From DAISWO01 sp036826295 (lineage in GTDB: Bacteria; Patescibacteriota; Saccharimonadia; Saccharimonadales; JAGQNJ01): a DNA stretch of 10,736 nucleotides. Both the position numbers and the translations under genes were made by a program. The first letter of the stretch is position 1. Each line of letters opens with the position of its first letter. This document shows positions 6,315 to 10,736 of the stretch, in pieces. The stretch lies in assembly GCA_036826295.1 (NCBI GenBank), contig DAISWO010000009.1, positions 1-10,736 of the forward strand, read 5' to 3'. Below the pieces are notes generated by a model, which saw only the letters and a program-made list of their open reading frames with translations, ran no database searches and was not told where the DNA came from.

Positions 6315-8102
6315 ATGGTAAATCGTGCATCACGGTTACGTTTTCGAAGAAACATAAAACGCAGAAAAAGTAGCGTAGAAGTAGCTTCGAAAAACGTTGA
6401 AAAAAATCTCGATAAACTCTTTTTCAGACGATTAAACAAGTTTTTTTCAGTAAGGCGTTTCGTCGTCGGATGGATATTGCTATTGGCGCTACTAGGCACA
6501 GGAGTGATCATTCAAAGTCGTGCTTTGTCTGGCTTTTATCAAGATTTGGTCCCAGTGGCTGGCGGTACATACGTAGAAGGTCAAGCTGGTAGATTCACTA
6601 ATGCTAACCCAATTTATGCGTCTTCTCCTGTAGATAAAACAGTATCAAAACTCGTTTTTTCTAGTCTCATGCAGTTTGATAGAGATAACGAGCTGGTTGG
6701 AGATGTCGCGAAATCTATGAAGGCCGACAAAAGTGCAACAAAATATACTTTAAAGTTACGCGACGATGTCTATTGGCATGATGGGCATAAGCTAACATCC
6801 AAGGATGTGATATTTACTTTTAACACGATCCAGAACGCCGATGCTCAATCTCCGCTACGTTCGATTTGGCAAAAAGTAAAAATTACCGCAAAGGGAGATT
6901 ATGAAGTCTTGATAACTCTGCCTCATAGTCTATCTTCCTTCCCACAGAGCCTAACAACTGGGCTGATACCAGAACACCTACTAAATAATATTCCGCCATC
7001 GCGACTCCGGTCAGTGGCATTTAATACATCTAGCCCAGTCGGATCTGGTCCGTTTAAGTGGAAAACCATAGAAGTTACTGGCGACAAACCTGAAAATCGT
7101 CAAGAACAAATTGGACTAGCCCGAAACGCAGGTTACTACAAAGGTCCGCCACTGATCGAAAAATTTATAATCAGATCTTTTCACAATAATGACGACCTAC
7201 TAAATAGCTACAAGGGTAATGAGTTAACTGCGGTAGTAGGGATAGATAAAGTAGACGAAGGAAAAACTACGAATGATTCATCCCAAGAGTTTAACTTGCC
7301 GTTAATGGCCCAAGTGTCGGTTTTTTTAAAAAACTCTAACGATATCCTAAAAGATGAAAAGGTCAGGCAAGCCATGGTACATGCAACTGACACGAATGCG
7401 GCGATTGAACGACTGGGTTATCCGGTCGTTAAGTCTGATAATATCATTCTTAAAAACCATATTGGCTATAACCCAAAAATTACCCAAAGAGAATACGATC
7501 TAAAAGCAGCCAATAAACTGCTCGATAAAGCCGGGTGGAAAAAACGGAATAATGAAGGTGTAAGGGTTAAAGCGGGCAAAGAATTGAACTTTAGATTGTA
7601 CTCTAAGGATATTCCGGATTATCAGGTTGTCGCTGAGGAATTACAAAATCAATGGAAAAAGATCGGCGTAAGGCTGGATGTTATTCTGCAGAGCGATGAA
7701 GATCTGCAATCAGTTATTGCATTCCACAACTATGATATTTTGTTGTATGGAATATCCCTAGGTAACGACCCGGATGTATATGCTTATTGGCATAGTTCCC
7801 AGGCGGACGCTACTTCAAGTAGTCGACTTAATTTTTCTGAATATAAATCAGAAATAGTAGATCAGGCGCTAGAAGGTGGACGTAGTCGAACTGATCCGCG
7901 CGTCCGAGTGATTAAATATCAACCGATGCTAACAGAATATTCCACTGACGCTCCAGCAATAGCTTTATATCAACCAAGATTACTTTACCGAACTAATCGA
8001 CAGGTGTTTAATTTTCACCATGGGATGATTCCAACATCAACCGATCGTTTTTCGAACGTCGAAGCTTGGGCAATAAGACAAGAATTAGTAAACAAACCTT
8101 AA
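6315..8102 (+). CDS. Extracytoplasmic peptide-type substrate-binding protein (SBP_bac_5) with uncleaved N-terminal anchor
   Basis: The body, from about residue 84 (GGTYVEGQAGRFTNANPIY) onward, is a family 5 solute-binding protein like DppA/OppA: LKLRDDVYWHDGHKLTSKDVIFTF, SPVGSGPFKW, VRQAMVHATD and NYDILLYGISLGNDPD are diagnostic stretches. Such proteins capture peptides or similar solutes outside the membrane and hand them to an ABC permease. The N-terminus is unusual: about 48 residues carrying some 17 Arg/Lys, then one hydrophobic helix (about 49-67), with no lipobox cysteine and no obvious signal peptidase site. It is therefore probably a signal-anchor protein with a basic cytoplasmic tail rather than a lipoprotein. 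No permease or ATPase gene is in the window. ATG 6315 has GAAAGG at 6296-6301, a long 13 nt away. Length is 595 residues. Confidence 0.93.
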   Translation: MVNRASRLRFRRNIKRRKSSVEVASKNVEKNLDKLFFRRLNKFFSVRRFVVGWILLLALLGTGVIIQSRALSGFYQDLVPVAGGTYVEGQAGRFTNANPIYASSPVDKTVSKLVFSSLMQFDRDNELVGDVAKSMKADKSATKYTLKLRDDVYWHDGHKLTSKDVIFTFNTIQNADAQSPLRSIWQKVKITAKGDYEVLITLPHSLSSFPQSLTTGLIPEHLLNNIPPSRLRSVAFNTSSPVGSGPFKWKTIEVTGDKPENRQEQIGLARNAGYYKGPPLIEKFIIRSFHNNDDLLNSYKGNELTAVVGIDKVDEGKTTNDSSQEFNLPLMAQVSVFLKNSNDILKDEKVRQAMVHATDTNAAIERLGYPVVKSDNIILKNHIGYNPKITQREYDLKAANKLLDKAGWKKRNNEGVRVKAGKELNFRLYSKDIPDYQVVAEELQNQWKKIGVRLDVILQSDEDLQSVIAFHNYDILLYGISLGNDPDVYAYWHSSQADATSSSRLNFSEYKSEIVDQALEGGRSRTDPRVRVIKYQPMLTEYSTDAPAIALYQPRLLYRTNRQVFNFHHGMIPTSTDRFSNVEAWAIRQELVNKP

Positions 8103-8128
8103 TCATCCAGTCATATATATGATATATT
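8099..8128 (+). promoter_or_regulatory. Weak candidate promoter and palindrome upstream of the FAD oxidase
   Basis: TTAATC at 8099-8104, an 18-nt spacer and TATATT at 8123-8128 could form a promoter. A perfect 12-bp palindrome TCATATATATGA at 8111-8122 lies in the spacer, where an operator could sit. The sequence is AT-rich and the match is weak. Confidence 0.25.
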
Positions 8129-8154
8129 AATAAAAAGAAGTTCTAATGGTTACT

Positions 8155-8161
8155 GAGGGGG
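8155..8161 (+). promoter_or_regulatory. Strong Shine-Dalgarno that sets a TTG start
   Basis: GAGGGGG at 8155-8161 lies 8 nt before the TTG at 8170. No ATG or GTG in the right frame fits this spacing, so TTG is the best start of the oxidase. Confidence 0.75.
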
Positions 8162-8169
8162 AATAAATT

Positions 8170-9807
8170 TTGAGTAAAATTGCGCATTATCTGCAAGAGC
8201 ACCTATCGGGAGAGGTTATTTTTACAGAAGAGGCTAGGAAGTATTTTTCTACTGACGGTGGGGTTTTTGAAGTAATGCCATCAATTATAGTTTATCCTCG
8301 TAATGAAAATGATGTAAGAAAGACAACGAGATTCTCCTGGCAGCTTGCCGAAAGAGGAAGAACACTCCCGATAACCGCGCGAGGCCGTGGCAGTGATCAA
8401 GGCGGGGCAGCAATAGGACAGGGGATTATCCTAGTATTTCCAACACACATGAATAAGATTATCGAGTTTGACGGCAAGAGTGGAGATGTGATTGTCGAGC
8501 CCGGCCTAGTTTACTCAAAACTACAACAAACACTTCATACGCATGGTCGATTTTTGCCGCCGTATCCTAGTTCTATCGAGTTCTCTACTTTAGGTGGCGC
8601 GGTGGCGAATAATGCTTCAGGCGAAAAGACTATAAAATACGGCAATACCCGCAATTACGTAAAAGGACTGCGTGTAGTTTTAGCTAACGGAGAAGTGATA
8701 GAGACTAGAAGACTAAGTAAACGAGAGCTGAACAAAAAAATGGGATTGTCGACTTTTGAGGGTGAGATATATCGAGCAGTCGATACGTTAATTGAAGAAA
8801 ATTCTGACGCTATATCAACTATCGATAAAGAAGTAACAAAGAATTCAGCGGGCTACGCTATTGATAATGTAAAACTAAAGAACGGATCCTTCGACTTAAC
8901 TCCGTTGATTGTTGGCTCTCAGGGAACGTTGGGGGTTGTCAGCGAAGCGATTATTTCCACTGAGCCTTATAACCCAAAAACAACCTTAATAGTGGCTAAC
9001 TTCTCAGATGTCCAATCGGCCAGTGAAGCAGTACTACAAATGCGCAAAATGCCTGAAATTCCTAGTGCTATCGAAGTAGTTGATGATAATTTGCTTAACT
9101 TCATTGACGGGCACAACCCAACGTATTTAAAAGGTATTGTCGATAAGCCGTTCCCGAAATTGATTTTACTGATCGAGCTTGATAACCAAAGTGAGCGAAC
9201 GCAGTCAAAAATGAGCAAAAAAATCCAAAAAATCTTGAAAAAACAGGGAGCTGAGTTTGTCGTAGAGCGGGATGAACACGCTAAGGAAGAACTTTGGAAA
9301 ATACGCCACAGTGCCGCCTCGGTTATCACCCAGACAGAGGGAAACGCAAAGGCGCTACCTATTGTTGAGGATGGCATAGTCCCAGTTGATAAATTCAGCG
9401 AATATTTGGCTGGGGTTTACGAAATATTCGAAAAAAATAATCTCAAAATTGCAATTTGGGGCCACGCCGGAAATGCAAACTTGCACATGCAACCATTCTT
9501 AGATTTGTCTCAAGTAGGCGATAGACAAAAAGTATTTAAAATCATCGAAGATTATTACAGTCTAGTTATCTCTCTTGGTGGTAGTACTAGTGGGGAGCAC
9601 AATGACGGTCGCCTGCGTGCACCATATCTAAAAAAGCTGTACGGCGAAGAAGTGTATGAGGTATTTAACAAAATAAAAACTATTTTTGACCCACATAATA
9701 TTTTAAATCCAGGGGTAAAAATGAACGTTACGATTGACGATATCAAGCCGTTACTTCGCAATGAATATTCTATGGATCATCTGTACGACCATCTACCGGG
9801 TAGATAG
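8170..9807 (+). CDS. FAD-linked oxidase, GlcD / D-lactate dehydrogenase type
   Basis: This is a 545-residue flavoprotein of the VAO/PCMH superfamily, with an N-terminal FAD-binding domain (about residues 34-260) and a C-terminal FAD-oxidase domain (about 265-517). FAD motifs are ARGRGSDQGG (70-79), LGGAVANNASGEKTIKYG (141-158) and GSQGTLGVVSEA (249-260). The substrate and metal site keeps VEDGIVP (399-405) and GHAGNANLH (431-439). The usual GEHGIG reads GEHNDG (475-480). The family oxidises 2-hydroxy acids such as D-lactate, glycolate or D-2-hydroxyglutarate; the substrate cannot be read here. No C-terminal iron-sulfur domain and no GlcE/GlcF partner are present, and there is no signal peptide. 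The TTG start is supported by GAGGGGG 8 nt upstream. A short inverted repeat (9791-9805) covers the stop region. Confidence 0.92.
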   Translation: MSKIAHYLQEHLSGEVIFTEEARKYFSTDGGVFEVMPSIIVYPRNENDVRKTTRFSWQLAERGRTLPITARGRGSDQGGAAIGQGIILVFPTHMNKIIEFDGKSGDVIVEPGLVYSKLQQTLHTHGRFLPPYPSSIEFSTLGGAVANNASGEKTIKYGNTRNYVKGLRVVLANGEVIETRRLSKRELNKKMGLSTFEGEIYRAVDTLIEENSDAISTIDKEVTKNSAGYAIDNVKLKNGSFDLTPLIVGSQGTLGVVSEAIISTEPYNPKTTLIVANFSDVQSASEAVLQMRKMPEIPSAIEVVDDNLLNFIDGHNPTYLKGIVDKPFPKLILLIELDNQSERTQSKMSKKIQKILKKQGAEFVVERDEHAKEELWKIRHSAASVITQTEGNAKALPIVEDGIVPVDKFSEYLAGVYEIFEKNNLKIAIWGHAGNANLHMQPFLDLSQVGDRQKVFKIIEDYYSLVISLGGSTSGEHNDGRLRAPYLKKLYGEEVYEVFNKIKTIFDPHNILNPGVKMNVTIDDIKPLLRNEYSMDHLYDHLPGR

Positions 9808-9815
9808 GCCTTGAT

Positions 9816-10094
9816 ATGTCTAATGTTGAAATAATTGGGATAATTGGTGGCTGTTTCTATTTGATTGCGTTTGTAGAGGTCTCGTTAGGCAACTGGAACG
9901 GCAAGTCTTACAGATATGAATATTTTAACCTGATAGGCGCAATTTTACTGCTGTATTACTCGATTCAAAAAGATGCCTATACCAATATGGTTTTAAATAT
10001 CATTTGGATAGTTGTAGCTTTGTATGTAATCCGTCATATAGTAAAACGCCACAAAAAAAGACGAATAACCAAAAAATCAAAAAAACGGAAGTAA
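9816..10094 (+). CDS. Small three-helix membrane protein (CBU_0592-like)
   Basis: This 92-residue protein has three predicted helices (about residues 5-23, 37-50 and 54-74) and a very basic tail (HIVKRHKKRRITKKSKKRK). The pattern GxIGGxxYLxAF, YxxxNLIGAILLLYYS, NxxxNIIWIVVALY resembles the small CBU_0592-like membrane family of unknown function; I hold that name with moderate confidence. The ATG at 9816 is 8 nt after the TAG of the oxidase, with only a weak AGG nearby, so it is probably cotranscribed. The Lys/Arg-rich tail should lie on the cytoplasmic side. Confidence 0.75.
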   Translation: MSNVEIIGIIGGCFYLIAFVEVSLGNWNGKSYRYEYFNLIGAILLLYYSIQKDAYTNMVLNIIWIVVALYVIRHIVKRHKKRRITKKSKKRK

Positions 10095-10107
10095 AAAATG
10101 GCGGTTG

Positions 10108-10136
10108 TTGCGGATAGGTGAAGAAAAACGTAGAAT
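10108..10136 (+). promoter_or_regulatory. Candidate promoter for tRNA-Leu
   Basis: TTGCGG at 10108-10113, a 17-nt spacer and TAGAAT at 10131-10136 would start transcription near 10143, about 9 nt before the tRNA. Confidence 0.5.
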
Positions 10137-10151
10137 ACATCTGTTATCGAC

Positions 10152-10235
10152 GCGCGAGTGGTGGAATGGTAGACACGCTAGTCTGAGGGACTAGTGCCGA
10201 AAGGTGTGGAGGTTCGAGTCCTCTCTCGCGCACCA
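10152..10235 (+). tRNA. tRNA-Leu(GAG)
   Basis: The acceptor GCGCGAG (10152-10158) pairs with CTCGCGC (10225-10231), followed by A and an encoded CCA. The anticodon stem CTAGT/ACTAG encloses the loop CTGAGGG, with GAG at 10185-10187. A long variable arm with a GAAA loop marks a class II tRNA. The T-loop is the normal TTCGAGT. It reads CUC and CUU leucine codons. Confidence 0.95.
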
Positions 10236-10237
10236 GA

Positions 10238-10266
10238 TTGGCATGATCGTTAATAACAGGTATAAT
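10238..10266 (+). promoter_or_regulatory. Strong sigma-70-type promoter before tRNA-Val
   Basis: TTGGCA at 10238-10243, a 17-nt spacer and a perfect TATAAT at 10261-10266 place the start near 10273, 5 nt before tRNA-Val. It begins 3 nt after the tRNA-Leu CCA. This is the best promoter match in the window and would drive tRNA-Val, tRNA-Phe and probably the structured segment beyond. Confidence 0.7.
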
Positions 10267-10277
10267 TGTTCAAGTTC

Positions 10278-10354
10278 GGGCGGTTAGCTCAGTTGGCTAG
10301 AGCACCTCGTTTACACCGAGGGGGTCACAGGTTCGAGTCCTGTACCGCCCACCA
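10278..10354 (+). tRNA. tRNA-Val(UAC)
   Basis: The acceptor GGGCGGT pairs with ACCGCCC, then A and an encoded CCA. The D-loop AGTTGGCTA has G18 and G19. The anticodon stem CCTCG/CGAGG encloses TTTACAC with TAC at 10312-10314. The T-loop is TTCGAGT. Length is 77 nt. U34 makes it a possible TrhO target. Confidence 0.96.
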
Positions 10355-10358
10355 TTTC

Positions 10359-10434
10359 GGCTCTGTAGCTCAGTTGGTAGAGCAGAGGCTTGAAGAGCCT
10401 TGTGTCCACAGTTCGAGTCTGTGCGGAGCCACCA
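10359..10434 (+). tRNA. tRNA-Phe(GAA)
   Basis: The acceptor GGCTCTG pairs with CGGAGCC (one G-U wobble), then A and CCA. The D-loop has G18 and G19. The anticodon stem GAGGC/GCCTT encloses TTGAAGA with GAA at 10392-10394. The T-loop is TTCGAGT. Length is 76 nt; it starts 4 nt after tRNA-Val, so the two share a transcript. Confidence 0.96.
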
Positions 10435-10456
10435 TTCGACTCGAAGAGGAGAATGG

Positions 10457-10511
10457 CCAAATAATCCGAATTGGTGTTTCACCAAATTCGAGAGAGGATT
10501 CCCGAATTTGG
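10457..10511 (+). repeat. Long imperfect hairpin with an alternative fold
   Basis: Nested complementary blocks total 20 bp: CCAAAT/ATTTGG, AATCC/GGATT, GAATT/AATTC and GGTG/CACC, with bulges on the 3' side only (A, GAGAGA, CCCGA). A competing perfect 9-bp stem pairs CCAAATTCG at 10482-10490 with CGAATTTGG at 10503-10511, so the 3' half of the inner hairpin can swap partners. Confidence 0.55.
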
Positions 10512-10529
10512 AAAGTAGACTATGCAAAT

Positions 10530-10612
10530 GTCGCTTGTCTTAACTAGTTTTTTAAACCAAGAAGTCGATTCATTCGAATCTTCTGTTTGAAAAACTAAAA
10601 GGAAGAAGCGAC
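10530..10612 (+). repeat. Long bulged hairpin inside a 7-bp outer stem
   Basis: The inner hairpin at 10545-10597 pairs TAGTTTTTT with GAAAAACTA, AAAC with GTTT, AGAA with TTCT and GATTC with GAATC around an ATTC loop: 22 bp with bulges CA and GTC on the 5' side only. An outer perfect stem GTCGCTT (10530-10536)/AAGCGAC (10606-10612) encloses it. The T-run is on the 5' arm and nothing T-rich follows, so it is not an intrinsic terminator on either strand. Confidence 0.6.
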
Positions 10613-10674
10613 TAGAAGTAGGAACGAAAGCAATTATTATTGGTTTCGTGTAAGCTGACCGTCGATTCTGACGC

Positions 10675-10736
10675 GCGGGTGTAGCTCAGTTGTTTAGAGC
10701 GCGTCCTTGCCAAGGACGAGGCCAGGGGTTAGAGTC
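10675..10736 (+). tRNA. tRNA-Gly(GCC), 3' end cut by the window, atypical D- and T-loops
   Basis: The acceptor 5' strand GCGGGTG, D-stem GCTC/GAGC, anticodon stem CGTCC/GGACG and loop TTGCCAA with GCC at 10709-10711 are clear. The window ends at position 61 of the tRNA. The D-loop reads AGTTGTTTA, so position 19 is T instead of G. The T-loop reads TTAGAGT, so position 56 is A instead of C. The other three tRNAs in the window are normal at both places. No good promoter is seen directly upstream. Confidence 0.9.

Larger units (their letters stand above)
10435..10674 (+). ncRNA. Structured non-coding segment between tRNA-Phe and tRNA-Gly, unidentified
   Basis: These 240 nt hold no credible reading frame but several consistent inverted repeats. 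(1) 10434-10454: ATTC/GAAT and CTC/GAG around a tandem G-A mismatch, beginning on the last base of tRNA-Phe. (2) 10457-10511: CCAAAT/ATTTGG, AATCC/GGATT, GAATT/AATTC and GGTG/CACC with a TTT loop. (3) 10530-10536 paired with 10606-10612 (GTCGCTT/AAGCGAC), enclosing the long hairpin 10545-10597. (4) 10624-10649: ACGAAA/TTTCGT and CAAT/ATTG around TATT. (5) CGTC/GACG at 10660-10673. I looked for hallmarks of RNase P RNA, tmRNA, small SRP RNA, a split tRNA and an intrinsic terminator and found none. It probably lies downstream of the strong promoter at 10238-10266. It may be a small RNA of unknown class or a processed tRNA spacer. Confidence 0.4.

Noticed and set aside
8967..9377. 136-codon minus-strand reading frame inside the FAD oxidase
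   Set aside because: It is antisense to a well-conserved domain and has no motif or start signal of its own.
9791..9805. Inverted repeat ATCTACC-G-GGTAGAT at the end of the oxidase gene
   Set aside because: As a hairpin it leaves only 5 bp with a 5-nt loop, has no T-run and lies in coding sequence; probably chance.
10266..10547. 93-codon reading frame across the tRNA region (+ strand), and a 76-codon one opposite at 10297-10527
   Set aside because: Both run through tRNA-Val and tRNA-Phe; the peptides are translated tRNA sequence (for example FESC from GTTCGAGTCC) and not real proteins.
10545..10597. Long hairpin as an intrinsic terminator of the tRNA operon
   Set aside because: The T-run is on the 5' arm and no T-run follows on either strand; the stem base is AT-rich and bulged.
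10435..10674. Intron-split tRNA, RNase P RNA, tmRNA or small SRP RNA
   Set aside because: No tRNA 5' or 3' half (GGTTCGAxTCC) is present, and none of the conserved core motifs I know for these RNAs could be found.
1..10736. CRISPR arrays, insertion sequences, prophage genes or integration sites at the tRNAs
   Set aside because: No regularly spaced repeats, transposase, integrase or phage structural genes are present. The holin-family name alone does not indicate a phage, and no repeated tRNA 3' end was seen.

Overview
The window reads as a compact chromosomal segment of a small-genome bacterium. The best guess is Candidatus Saccharibacteria (TM7) in the Candidate Phyla Radiation. That guess rests on gene content and order (uvrC, Xaa-Pro aminopeptidase, holin-type membrane protein, secG, anchored substrate-binding protein, FAD-linked oxidase) and on very short spacers; it is inference from memory, not a database match. 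Five genes end in TGA at the expected place, so the code is the standard bacterial one. This argues against Gracilibacteria and Absconditabacteria, which read UGA as glycine. Every recognised gene is on the + strand.

Bases 1-2950 hold the 3' part of trhO (tRNA U34 hydroxylase), an unrecognised acidic 312-residue protein, and a member of the PafA/Dop family. PafA and Dop are the glutamine-synthetase-like enzymes that ligate and remove the ubiquitin-like protein Pup in Actinobacteria. The protein here keeps the N-terminal ExE pair, the catalytic Asp region, and the INxRDEP and RRLH motifs. It has PafA-like spacing with no Dop-loop, but has lost the Glu of the HEN motif. No Pup, Mpa/ARC ATPase or proteasome subunit lies in the window. 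This pair, the unknown protein plus the PafA-like enzyme, is the main candidate for an undescribed system.

Bases 2989-5695 hold uvrC (nucleotide excision repair) and an Xaa-Pro aminopeptidase that starts 1 nt after the uvrC stop. Bases 5717-8102 form a membrane and secretion operon: a four-helix holin-family protein, secG with an ATGA overlap, and an oligopeptide-type substrate-binding protein anchored by an N-terminal helix. Bases 8170-10094 hold a GlcD/D-lactate dehydrogenase-type flavoprotein and a small three-helix membrane protein.

Bases 10152-10736 are an RNA region: tRNA-Leu(GAG), tRNA-Val(UAC) and tRNA-Phe(GAA), a 240-nt non-coding gap dense in hairpins, and a tRNA-Gly(GCC) cut by the window end. 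The tRNA-Gly replaces the near-universal G19-C56 tertiary pair by what looks like a compensatory U19-A56 pair.

The PafA-like gene and uvrC both have a -10-like hexamer ending exactly 6 nt before the ATG and no Shine-Dalgarno. The holin gene has a similar short arrangement. Genes inside operons, or with a longer leader (secG, the oxidase), carry strong Shine-Dalgarno sites. This suggests leaderless transcription at operon heads.
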